From contig DAOQAY010000102.1 of the NCBI GenBank assembly GCA_035354435.1, positions 1 through 10,698 of the forward strand: a stretch of 10,698 nt of DNA. Reading direction: 5' to 3'. Both the position numbers and the translations under genes were made by a program. The notes below the pieces were generated by a model. The model had not been told where the DNA came from. It saw nothing but the letters and a program-made list of their open reading frames with translations, and searched no databases. This DNA comes from JAKLDO01 sp035354435. GTDB taxonomy: Bacteria > UBP6 > UBA1177. Below are positions 1-6,540 of this stretch, piece by piece; position 1 is the first letter of the stretch; the number at the start of each line of letters is the position of its first letter.

Positions 1-1240
1 CGGTTAGTATTTCATGACCGGTGCATTCTGACATCTTCTTTTTGACAAAATTCCCTAACTTATCGGGATGAAGTGCATATCCCCAGAAAACAGAAATATT
101 TTCAGGCTGACATTTAAAATGAGGCTGATTGGGAACTCCGAAAGATATGAACCAGTTTGAGTCTGTTATCGTTATCGGACCTTCTGATCCGGCTTTTCTT
201 TGTGTAATTTTTTCAAGCAGTTGAAGGAATAGCGGATCTTTGAGCGTTACTGTGAAGGACACCCATTTTGATTTGTCTATATTACTGTTAAAAACGGCAG
301 GTCTGCCAAATTCGAGCGATGTTTTTGAAAGCTTTTCCCAGAGTATCCAGGCATTATCTTTTCGTTCAGTCACTTTTTCAGGAGCTTTATCCATCGAACC
401 GATAGTCGAATCAGATGTCATCGAACCAGTAGAGATAAAGACGATATCGTTCTTTGAAATTTCTATTGTTTCCTGACCATTACCGTTTGTGAATGAAATG
501 TGCGACACCATTTTTTTCTGATCCGTTAAATCAAAACCGAGATCTGTGACAGAGCAGTTCCTTCTGAATTGAACACCATTTTTTATGAGCCATGTTTTAA
601 GCGGAAGCACAATAGATTCAAACTGGTTGAGCGGAGTGCTTCTGATACATTCCGAAGTGTCCATCTGATGAGCGTCCTGAATGAATCTGAGTATGTAGCG
701 TTTCATTTCAATAACAGAATGCCAGGGCTGGAACGAAAATGTCGTGCAAAATTCATACCAGAGATTGCTATCAAAAAAAGCAGGCGAGAAGTAATCCTCT
801 ATTTTAACATTTTCTAGTTTGCGCTCATTTGTTGAAAGAAGTCTGAGTATTTTAATTCTATCGGATATTGTCATCTTGAATGGACGGGCATCGATCGGAG
901 CACCGTTTCTGACAAGTCTCGCAAGTGCAAGAGTTTTAACTTTCTCATTGAATTCATTGAACTCTTCAAGCACGGTTTTTTGCGGATCGTCGAGTGTAGG
1001 AATGTTTGAAATGAGATCGAACACAGCAGAATAAACGAACTGCTCAAGCATCCTGAAACCGCGCATGAAATATCCATTATGTTCAGGATGGTCGATAGCA
1101 TCAAGACTTCCGCCGGCAGTATGGAGCTCTTCAAAAATTGTTATGTTGCGACCTTCAAGTTCACCATCTTTGATTAGATAAAATGCAGCCGAAAGGGAGG
1201 AAAGTCCTCCGCCTATTAGGTAAGCTTTAGTTTCAGACAT
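1..1240 (-). CDS. ohyA: Oleate hydratase (MCRA family), 3' end cut by window edge
   Basis: FAD-dependent fatty acid hydratase that adds water to the cis-9 double bond of oleate and similar acids, giving 10-hydroxy acids. The frame is open from an ATG at 1240 to the left edge: 413 codons of a family that is usually about 560-650 residues. An in-frame TGA directly precedes the ATG, so no earlier start exists; the nearest SD (AGGAG, 1255-1259) is rather far at 14 nt. Visible are the N-terminal FAD motif LIGGGLSSLSAAF (8-20), GGSLD (43-47), the block FQPWHSVIEMKRY (170-182) with the family's catalytic-type Tyr182, the NQFESIVLPL segment (205-214), and ITITDSNW (356-363). The active-site loop normally RGGRE reads RGFRM (60-64), so the usual Glu is absent. 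The family assignment is firm; activity and regiospecificity are uncertain. It has its own promoter-like sequence and no operon partner in view. Confidence 0.93.
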   Translation of the reverse strand, partial: MSETKAYLIGGGLSSLSAAFYLIKDGELEGRNITIFEELHTAGGSLDAIDHPEHNGYFMRGFRMLEQFVYSAVFDLISNIPTLDDPQKTVLEEFNEFNEKVKTLALARLVRNGAPIDARPFKMTISDRIKILRLLSTNERKLENVKIEDYFSPAFFDSNLWYEFCTTFSFQPWHSVIEMKRYILRFIQDAHQMDTSECIRSTPLNQFESIVLPLKTWLIKNGVQFRRNCSVTDLGFDLTDQKKMVSHISFTNGNGQETIEISKNDIVFISTGSMTSDSTIGSMDKAPEKVTERKDNAWILWEKLSKTSLEFGRPAVFNSNIDKSKWVSFTVTLKDPLFLQLLEKITQRKAGSEGPITITDSNWFISFGVPNQPHFKCQPENISVFWGYALHPDKLGNFVKKKMSECTGHEILT

Positions 1241-1275
1241 TCAGATCAAATTCACTCCTACAAAAAGCCGGAGCG

Positions 1276-1303
1276 ATTATATCTGCGAAAGTAGATGTTG
1301 CAA
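1276..1303 (-). promoter_or_regulatory. Sigma70-type promoter of the oleate hydratase gene
   Basis: On the minus strand a -35-like TTGCAA (1298-1303) is followed after 16 bp by a perfect TATAAT -10 (1276-1281). It lies about 36 bp upstream of the ATG at 1240, leaving a short leader with the AGGAG at 1255-1259. Read by eye from consensus only. Confidence 0.5.
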
Positions 1304-1365
1304 TGTTAAAAATGATGGTGGACAGACGAGTTGTGCTGTAAAGATTTCAAGCAGATAAAAAGGTG

Positions 1366-2673
1366 TTAAAAAAGATATTCATCACCATAGTCATACTGAA
1401 CGCAAATCTGATCAGCCAATGTTGTCCCAAGGCAATAATTTTTATCATCACCTTTAGCACAATTTCCTGACAAACACTGAATGTTTTCAACACATTCAGA
1501 ATCGGCAGAATATTTTTTAACGCATTTTCCCTGATTATTATCATCAAATTTACAGAACAATCCATCTTCACATTCTGTTGTTCCTTCACAGGCGGCACCT
1601 TCTTTATATTTCTCTCTGCAAAAATAAGAATAACTATTTTCGTTTTCATCAGTCAACTCATACTTACAAATCAGCCCTTCTGCACACTGTTGATCTGTGC
1701 CACAAGGCTCGTTTGCTTTCGGGTATTCTCGGCAGAAATAAGATTTTTCACCTTCATTGTTTTTTTCTCTTGCGCAATATATTTCGCCATTATTTTCGTT
1801 ATAACAGTGGTTGCTTAATTCGCAACTTTCACCTTTTTTAGGAAATTCTTTGCAAGTGGCTGATTCTATTATTCTTTCGCCAGTAGCTTCATCATATTCG
1901 TAATCCCCTTCAGAATCTTTTTTGTAAATGATCTCACAAAAAACATTTTCAAGATTATTATCACAGTCTCTGGTATTCGAGCAGTCTTCCCCTGTAACAG
2001 GCATTTGTTTACAGGTAGCCGATTCTAAAACAGGATCACCATATGTGTCTGTTTCAACATTGCCGTCTTTGTCTTTTTTATAAGTCTTATCACAATAAAT
2101 TTCTTTTTCTAAATCTGTATAGCATTCTTCTATCTCAACACAGCTTTCGCCAAGGCGCGGAGTTTTTTCACATTCATAAGTCTTGCTGTTACATGTCAAA
2201 CCTTCTGAGCAGCCGTCTCCATTTGAAAGATCAGGATAGCATTTGTCACCGATCTGGGCATATCCTTCCAACAAAGAATTGCATGCGGATTTAAGTTCTT
2301 CAGTTTTTGCCAGACTTTCCTCTGTCGCTTGAGCTTTTGCGATAGACAGATCTTCGGTACACGAATAACTGTATGTAGAATAATTATTCCAATATTCCAG
2401 ACACTTATCAGCATTCTCGCTGTTCCATGTGTAATTAGAAAAAGCAAGGTAGTCAACAGAGTTCTGAGATAAAAACTCATTGTATTTAATACATTCTTCA
2501 ACTGTTTCATAGTGTCTCGGCTTTATAGATGTGCTGCAACATTCAAACTCTTTCTCACATTTTATCCGGGCTATTTTAGTGTTAAATTCTGCCTGTTGGT
2601 TCAAGTTGTCATCTTCGCATCCAAAAAACACTAAAGAAAAAATAAATAAAAATACTGCAACGAAAAACTTCAT
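1366..2673 (-). CDS. Lipoprotein with tandem four-cysteine modules
   Basis: Predicted lipoprotein of 435 residues and unknown function. The start is taken at the ATG at 2671-2673, which lies 6 nt after AAGGAG; an ATG directly before it and an upstream TTG (2688) fit the SD worse. A hydrophobic signal (1-18) ends in a lipobox with VFFGC, making Cys19 the lipidated residue, followed by acidic residues. The mature part has 36 more cysteines. Residues 20-140 hold seven of them in a helical-looking region. From residue 145 seven units of four cysteines follow (first Cys at 145, 178, 231, 284, 324, 362, 394) and a final lone Cys424; units 2-7 all begin C-x5-C. The pattern resembles Dickkopf/EB-type Cys-rich modules seen in surface proteins of some delta-proteobacteria. 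It is probably disulfide-bonded outside the cytoplasm. No catalytic motif was seen. The charge is strongly acidic. Confidence 0.85.
   Translation of the reverse strand: MKFFVAVFLFIFSLVFFGCEDDNLNQQAEFNTKIARIKCEKEFECCSTSIKPRHYETVEECIKYNEFLSQNSVDYLAFSNYTWNSENADKCLEYWNNYSTYSYSCTEDLSIAKAQATEESLAKTEELKSACNSLLEGYAQIGDKCYPDLSNGDGCSEGLTCNSKTYECEKTPRLGESCVEIEECYTDLEKEIYCDKTYKKDKDGNVETDTYGDPVLESATCKQMPVTGEDCSNTRDCDNNLENVFCEIIYKKDSEGDYEYDEATGERIIESATCKEFPKKGESCELSNHCYNENNGEIYCAREKNNEGEKSYFCREYPKANEPCGTDQQCAEGLICKYELTDENENSYSYFCREKYKEGAACEGTTECEDGLFCKFDDNNQGKCVKKYSADSECVENIQCLSGNCAKGDDKNYCLGTTLADQICVQYDYGDEYLF
1402..2241 (-). repeat. Seven tandem Cys4 modules in the lipoprotein
   Basis: Protein-level repeats covering residues 145-424. 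Spacing between first cysteines is 33, 53, 53, 40, 38, 32 and 30 residues. Units 2 and 3 (1825-2142) are close copies of 53 residues each, both carrying YKKD, an Asp/Gly-rich insert and ESATCK. The insert in unit 2 contains DKDGNVETD, which looks like a calcium-type loop (inference). Confidence 0.75.
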
Positions 2674-2679
2674 CATTTT

Positions 2680-2685
2680 CTCCTT
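2680..2685 (-). promoter_or_regulatory. Shine-Dalgarno AAGGAG setting the Cys-rich lipoprotein start
   Basis: AAGGAG on the minus strand lies 6 nt before the second of two adjacent ATGs (2671-2673) and 3 nt before the first (2674-2676). The spacing favours the second ATG, which also gives a normal signal peptide beginning MKFF. Confidence 0.7.
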
Positions 2686-2715
2686 CAAGTGAATCGTTAA
2701 TGAAAAATCATAAAA

Positions 2716-2744
2716 TTTTTATTCAATTCAGAATAAAGAGTCAA
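2716..2744 (-). promoter_or_regulatory. Promoter of the Cys-rich lipoprotein gene
   Basis: TTGACT (2739-2744), a 17-bp spacer, then TAAAAA (2716-2721), a weak -10. It sits in the 83-bp gap after htpX, about 43 bp before the start codon. The -35 is good and the -10 poor, so the call is moderate. Confidence 0.4.
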
Positions 2745-2756
2745 GTATTTTCGCTG

Positions 2757-3608
2757 TTATTTTCCTAATTTTCTTAGATTTTTGATTCTGTCTTCAAGAG
2801 ATGGATGTGTCGAGAAAAGTTTCATTATGCCACCGCCGAAGCCAGATGGGAAAATGAACATGTGAGCAGTTGCCGGAGATATTGATTCAGTTTCGCGGTG
2901 ATATCTCGACTCTCCATGTAGAGACAGAAGAGCGTTGACAAGCGGTTCGCCGGTGCCCATAATCTTTGCGCTGTAATCATCGGCCAGATATTCTCTGGAA
3001 CGGCTCACGCCCATTTGAACAAGTGTTGCGGCAAGCGGTGCTATTATCGCCATGAAAAGAAGCCCCAAAATTCCGCCGTTGTCATCGTCACTTCTTCCAC
3101 CACCGAAAATAGTGCCCCATTTTGCGATATATGACATCCACATTATTGCAGAAGCCATTGAAGCCACTATTGTCGAAATAAGCATATCCCAGTTTTTGAT
3201 ATGACCGAGTTCGTGAGCAATTACAGCCGCTATCTCATCTTTTCTGAGAGTGCTCAAAAGCCCGGTGGTGACAGCGACGATCGCTTTTGACGGACTTCTT
3301 CCTGTTGCAAAGGCATTCGGCACATCCATCGGAACAATGTAAAGTTCCGGGATCTTAGGCAGCTGTGCCCTGTTCGAAAGCTCTTCCAGTGTTGAGTAAA
3401 GTTCTTTATATTGAACAGCGTCAGCCTTTTTTGCACGGTACATTGCAATAACTATTTTGTGGCTGAAAAGATAGCTGAAAATATTGAAAACCATCGAAAT
3501 AATAAAAAACACAATGGCACCGTTTTGACCACCAAATGCTCCGCCGATAAAGATCATGAGCAGAGTCATTAAAATTATCAGCATTCCGCTTTTTAACAGA
3601 TTATACAA
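2757..3608 (-). CDS. htpX: Membrane zinc metalloprotease HtpX
   Basis: M48B-family protease of the inner membrane that cleaves misfolded or damaged membrane proteins, working alongside FtsH in envelope quality control (family knowledge). The start is placed at TTG 3606-3608, 4-5 nt after AAGGAGGG, giving 283 residues and the usual HtpX opening (YNLLKSGMLII); a longer frame from TTG 3632 runs through the SD itself. Two N-terminal membrane segments (about 8-27 and 31-52) precede the zinc motif HELGH (132-136). The third ligand is probably Glu206 in SREYLADDYSAK. Two more hydrophobic segments lie at about 143-163 and 180-203. The C-terminal STHPSLEDRI motif (266-275) is present. All key residues look intact. 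It lies between two Cys-rich lipoprotein genes but has its own promoter. Confidence 0.95.
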   Translation of the reverse strand: MYNLLKSGMLIILMTLLMIFIGGAFGGQNGAIVFFIISMVFNIFSYLFSHKIVIAMYRAKKADAVQYKELYSTLEELSNRAQLPKIPELYIVPMDVPNAFATGRSPSKAIVAVTTGLLSTLRKDEIAAVIAHELGHIKNWDMLISTIVASMASAIMWMSYIAKWGTIFGGGRSDDDNGGILGLLFMAIIAPLAATLVQMGVSRSREYLADDYSAKIMGTGEPLVNALLSLHGESRYHRETESISPATAHMFIFPSGFGGGIMKLFSTHPSLEDRIKNLRKLGK

Positions 3609-3612
3609 GCAA

Positions 3613-3620
3613 CCCTCCTT
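3613..3620 (-). promoter_or_regulatory. Shine-Dalgarno AAGGAGGG setting the htpX TTG start
   Basis: A near-perfect SD on the minus strand ends 4 nt before TTG 3606-3608. It decides for a TTG start and against the longer frame, which would encode this SD as part of the protein. Confidence 0.75.
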
Positions 3621-3656
3621 AAAAAAGATCAAGCCTCGAATTTTATATGCACAAAA

Positions 3657-3684
3657 ATTATAAAGGCAATATCATTGAGGTCAA
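3657..3684 (-). promoter_or_regulatory. Strong sigma70-type promoter of htpX
   Basis: TTGACC (3679-3684), a 16-bp spacer, then TATAAT (3657-3662). It lies about 49 bp before the htpX start, in the 99-bp gap after the Sel1 lipoprotein gene. A second AT-rich TATAAA lies just downstream. No separate stress-regulator operator was recognised. Confidence 0.6.
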
Positions 3685-3690
3685 TGGCTT

Positions 3691-3706
3691 AAAAATATTA
3701 GATATT
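3691..3706 (-). terminator. Possible weak AU-rich terminator after the Sel1 lipoprotein gene
   Basis: Directly after the stop codon the minus strand has AATAT, a 3-nt loop, ATATT, then a short run of T. The stem is only five A-U pairs, so intrinsic termination would be inefficient. Listed with low confidence. Confidence 0.2.
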
Positions 3707-3707
3707 A

Positions 3708-5177
3708 TTAATCGTCAAGAAGATCATTGAGTTCGTCTTCAGCGCTTTTTTTCTTTTTATCGTCTTTTTTAGGAGCGGGAGCCGGAGTTTCTTCTTCCTC
3801 TTCTCCGAAATCATCTTCCTCGTCTTCTTCTTCTATCTCTTCTTTTTTCTGCTGCTTTTTAGGAGGAACAACTTCTTCTTCATCCTCTTCTACCGTTTCT
3901 TCTTCCTCTTCCTCTTCTTCTTCAACTGCAGACTGATCATCTTCTTTTTCCTTTTTTGCCATTTTTTCAGCTTCAGCTCTTTCTTTTTTCAATCTTTCTT
4001 CTTCTATTTTTGAAGCTTTTTCTGCTTCTTCTCTTTCAATTTTTGCTCTTTCAGCTTCCATTTTTGCTTCGACTTCAGCCTTTTCTCTTTCAAGTCTCAG
4101 CTTTTCAGCTTCTTCGGCAGCTTTTCTTTCCTCTTCTTTTTTTGCTTCTTCTTCAAGTTTTTTCTTCTCAGCTTCCTGTCTGGCTATTTCAGCTTCCTGT
4201 TCATCTACGGATGTTTTAAGTGACTGTGCGCTTGAGCAGGCAGGGTCAAAACCGTTTTTGCATGACTTGTCATAAAAACTGTGCATTTCCTTGAGTTGAT
4301 CAAGTTCAAGTGTGTTACCGTATTTCTCACTGAGATATACTCCGAGATAATAACATGATTCGGCATGATTAAGATCACAGGCCTTGGTATAATAAGGATT
4401 CGCCATTTCAGCGGAAGTTTCTTCGTTTGTATTTTCAACAACAGCTCTTGCGAATTTGTAGCAGGCTTCTTTTACTTTGCCGTCACAAGCTTTGTCGTAA
4501 TATTTCTGTGAAAGATTTACCCTGTCTTCACCGCCTTTATTTGCAACTATCATATCTGCGAACCTTTCACATACTTCAAGCATTCCGCCGTCACATGCTT
4601 TTCCCCAGAAAAGTTCGATTTTTGCATAAGCTTCAGGATCGTCAAATTTTTTGGCCCATGTCTGACCGAGGTCAGCACAGGTCTTGAGATCGCCTTTATC
4701 ACAGGCCATTTCAAAAAGTTCGATAGCTTTTTTTATATCCTTGTCGATTGATGCTGCACCTTTCGAGTACATTTCACCCATTCCTCTACATCCTTTTCCG
4801 ACACCTCTGTCGCAAAGAGTCTGATAAAGATTGAATGCTGACATGCTGTCTTTGTAGACACCGCCTTTTCCGTTTGCCCACATATCAGCAAGAACTACAC
4901 AGGATTCATTGTACTGGGAGTCGCATGCTTTCTGGAAAAGCCCTCTTGCTTTTTTGTTTTCTTCGTTGATTCCATCTCCGTTCTGCCAGAGTAAAGCCGC
5001 ATTATGACAAGACTCGATATGATTTTCTTTGCAGGCCTGTTCATAATATCCTCTTGCTTTTACATTATCCGATCCTTTCAGCAGATTTCCTTTCTGAAAA
5101 AGCTTTTCAGGAGAAGATGCACATCCTGTGAACAGAATAAGTAAGATAAGAGAAAAAAAAGAAAGCACTTTTTTCAT
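3708..5177 (-). CDS. Sel1-repeat (Hcp-like) lipoprotein with charged coiled-coil tail
   Basis: Predicted lipoprotein of 489 residues. The ATG at 5175-5177 follows GGGAGGG by 4 nt. The signal peptide ends in LFTGC, with Cys19 lipidated. Residues about 25-320 hold eight Sel1-like alpha/alpha repeats, each with a C-x7-C pair (cysteines near 49/57, 85/93, 122/130, 159/167, 195/203, 231/239, 267/275, 306/314), period 36-39. This is the layout of Helicobacter Hcp proteins, where each pair forms a disulfide within a repeat, so export to an oxidising compartment is likely. Residues about 322-412 are a Glu/Lys/Ala-rich predicted coiled coil. The end (about 413-489) is highly acidic with Pro/Lys patches and finishes ELNDLLDD. 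The Sel1 solenoid suggests a protein-binding scaffold; the partner is unknown. It is transcribed from its own promoter, downstream of the SGNH hydrolase gene. Confidence 0.9.
   Translation of the reverse strand: MKKVLSFFSLILLILFTGCASSPEKLFQKGNLLKGSDNVKARGYYEQACKENHIESCHNAALLWQNGDGINEENKKARGLFQKACDSQYNESCVVLADMWANGKGGVYKDSMSAFNLYQTLCDRGVGKGCRGMGEMYSKGAASIDKDIKKAIELFEMACDKGDLKTCADLGQTWAKKFDDPEAYAKIELFWGKACDGGMLEVCERFADMIVANKGGEDRVNLSQKYYDKACDGKVKEACYKFARAVVENTNEETSAEMANPYYTKACDLNHAESCYYLGVYLSEKYGNTLELDQLKEMHSFYDKSCKNGFDPACSSAQSLKTSVDEQEAEIARQEAEKKKLEEEAKKEEERKAAEEAEKLRLEREKAEVEAKMEAERAKIEREEAEKASKIEEERLKKERAEAEKMAKKEKEDDQSAVEEEEEEEEETVEEDEEEVVPPKKQQKKEEIEEEDEEDDFGEEEEETPAPAPKKDDKKKKSAEDELNDLLDD
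3711..4214 (-). repeat. Low-complexity Glu/Lys/Ala coding tract (polypyrimidine on the plus strand)
   Basis: Encodes the charged coiled coil and acidic tail of the Sel1 lipoprotein. The plus strand is dominated by TTC, TCT and CTT triplets over about 500 bp, with near-pure pyrimidine runs at about 3785-3850 and 3880-3925. The bias follows from Glu and Lys codons. Confidence 0.8.
4218..5108 (-). repeat. Eight Sel1-like repeats with C-x7-C pairs
   Basis: Protein repeats of 36-39 residues, most carrying the pattern (A/S/L)C-x7-C followed by a helix with LG or a similar pair. All eight keep the exact seven-residue gap between cysteines. The last repeat before the coiled coil is slightly longer. 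Confidence 0.85.
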
Positions 5178-5231
5178 GGTTCCCTCCCGAGAACAAAAAA
5201 CTTATTAAAAAAACAGTTTTAAACTACCATA

Positions 5232-5259
5232 AATCTAGCTATAAGTAATTGCAGGTCAA
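5232..5259 (-). promoter_or_regulatory. Promoter of the Sel1 lipoprotein gene
   Basis: TTGACC (5254-5259), a 16-bp spacer, then TAGATT (5232-5237). It lies about 55 bp before the ATG in a 105-bp gap. The -35 matches that of the htpX promoter (TTGACCT in both). Confidence 0.45.
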
Positions 5260-5282
5260 CAATTTTTTAAATATTCAGCCAT

Positions 5283-6407
5283 TTATTTCAATATTTTCTC
5301 TTTTTTGAAGTAATCTATAACCAAATCGCCCATTTTTTTAAGACCTTCACGGCTCCAGTGAACATCTCCGGGAACAAACCACTTCTGTTCCATTTCCTCA
5401 ACATTTTCGACATTTATAAAACCAGGAAAGAAGTTTATGAAGTCAATATTTCTTTCTTCACAGAACTTTTTCCAGAATTGAACCTGAATTGAATCGAGAT
5501 CGTGCCTTAAAATATGCATTCTCCACGGATATACTGAAATATGCAGTTTTATTCCATGCTTTTTTGTAAGTTCAAAAAGCTGATCCATATGCTTTTTCGA
5601 CAGCTCAAGACCTTCACGCCCCCATTTGTTGTAATGATATTCATCCATTGACCATAAATGTCTTACAGGATAGAACTGACCTTCCCAGAAAGGGGAGTCT
5701 TTGTGCCTGGGATTTTCCTGCCAGTAGAAAAAACGGTCATAGACATACCGGTACATATAGGATGTCTGATAAAAGAAAAGATTTACATCGCTCAGAAGAA
5801 AAAGCGGTTCGGTAGGTTTAAAATAGGCATACTCAATTTCATCCTGAACATCGCTTATATCAATGAAAACAAAAAGATCGTCCATTTCGAGCCCTTTCTC
5901 AATGAAATATTTCATTTTCAGATAATAGATCTTCGGGGAATAGGAAATACATCCGGCATTCAGAAGTTCGATATTCTCTTTTTTCAATTCTTTTGACACT
6001 ATGCCTGGGAATGTGTTTGCCCATGGTTCGCTGACACCTTCGGTAAATGAATCACCTATGAAAACGAATCTTTTCCCGCTTTTTTTCAAAGGAACATCCC
6101 GTATTTTCTCATCCAGAAATCCCAGAGAGTTTGTGTAAATTGTATATTCATTGAACCATTTGGTCCTTTCGGTCATATTTGGTTTGAGCCCGTGATGGTA
6201 ATATGAACTGTTCGTGCGGAATCTGGTATATTTCGGAGAGAAGTAAACAGTAAAGAAAAGATCAAAAATCCCTGCCATGATAAAAATTACAGTCAGATTA
6301 AAAAAGATAACTTTAACGGCAATGGATCTTTTCCTGAATAATATAAGGCCGATTGATGTGAAAACTCCTAAAACAAGAGCGGGGTTGAAAAAAAGAAGAT
6401 AATTCAT
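5283..6407 (-). CDS. Membrane-anchored SGNH/GDSL-type hydrolase
   Basis: Predicted esterase, acyl-hydrolase or O-acyltransferase-like enzyme of 374 residues with its active site outside the inner membrane. ATG 6405-6407 follows GAGG by 5 nt. Two N-terminal hydrophobic segments (about 3-24 and 31-54) precede the SGNH domain. Block I is FIGDSFTEG (116-124) with probable nucleophile Ser120. Block II is NAGCISYSP (150-158), with Gly152 as the likely oxyanion residue. Block V is PGDVHWSREG (346-355) with Asp348 and His350. Block III, usually GxND, reads FIDISDVQDE (181-190) and has no Asn, so it is either degenerate or subfamily-specific. The substrate is unknown. Being divergent from a glycosyltransferase of peptidoglycan synthesis, it could act on cell-wall glycan or surface polysaccharide (inference). 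Related proteins of this shape are annotated only as SGNH family. Confidence 0.85.
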   Translation of the reverse strand: MNYLLFFNPALVLGVFTSIGLILFRKRSIAVKVIFFNLTVIFIMAGIFDLFFTVYFSPKYTRFRTNSSYYHHGLKPNMTERTKWFNEYTIYTNSLGFLDEKIRDVPLKKSGKRFVFIGDSFTEGVSEPWANTFPGIVSKELKKENIELLNAGCISYSPKIYYLKMKYFIEKGLEMDDLFVFIDISDVQDEIEYAYFKPTEPLFLLSDVNLFFYQTSYMYRYVYDRFFYWQENPRHKDSPFWEGQFYPVRHLWSMDEYHYNKWGREGLELSKKHMDQLFELTKKHGIKLHISVYPWRMHILRHDLDSIQVQFWKKFCEERNIDFINFFPGFINVENVEEMEQKWFVPGDVHWSREGLKKMGDLVIDYFKKEKILK

Positions 6408-6434
6408 TAAAACCTCGAAAAGGATTAAAAAACC

Positions 6435-6450
6435 TTTACAGCGCTGAAAA
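6435..6450. promoter_or_regulatory. Palindrome TTTaCAGCGCTGaAAA in the divergent promoter region
   Basis: A perfect 8-bp palindrome CAGCGCTG (6439-6446) extends to 14 of 16 paired positions. It sits where both divergent promoters would be blocked or activated by one bound protein. It may be an operator; no regulator is encoded nearby, so this is speculative. Confidence 0.25.
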
Positions 6451-6462
6451 ATAAACTATTTT
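6435..6462 (+). promoter_or_regulatory. Candidate promoter of the GT51/PBP1C-like gene
   Basis: TTTACA (6435-6440), a 16-bp spacer, then TATTTT (6457-6462) on the plus strand, about 80 bp before the ATG at 6541. It is face to face with the SGNH promoter candidate. A palindrome (CAGCGCTG, 6439-6446) overlaps the -35 and spacer. Confidence 0.3.
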
Positions 6463-6476
6463 TGTAAAGATTGCAA
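6448..6476 (-). promoter_or_regulatory. Candidate promoter of the SGNH hydrolase gene
   Basis: TTGCAA (6471-6476), a 17-bp spacer, then TATTTT (6448-6453) on the minus strand, about 40 bp before the ATG. The elements are moderate. It overlaps the candidate plus-strand promoter in the same 133-bp divergent gap. Confidence 0.35.
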
Positions 6477-6540
6477 TGAAAAGGGATTTTTTATCTTTTT
6501 TTCGTTAAGCAGGTTATTTTATTTGGAAAAATGAATTCCG

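Noticed and set aside
240..817. Plus-strand open frames opposite the left-edge gene
   Set aside because: The minus-strand frame through here is an unbroken oleate hydratase with clear family motifs, so these are shadows.
3609..3632. Longer htpX start at TTG 3632
   Set aside because: It would translate the SD AAGGAGGG as coding and add residues that HtpX proteins lack.
3727..3936. Plus-strand open frame encoding a Ser-rich protein
   Set aside because: It is the antisense shadow of the Glu-rich tail of the Sel1 lipoprotein; TTC/TCT triplets read as Ser and Phe. It has no SD and no family resemblance.
5205..5224. AAAAC-A-GTTTT element as a terminator in the gap before the Sel1 lipoprotein gene
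   Set aside because: The stem is only five weak pairs with a one-base loop, which cannot form a hairpin; it also lies downstream of the proposed promoter, in the leader.
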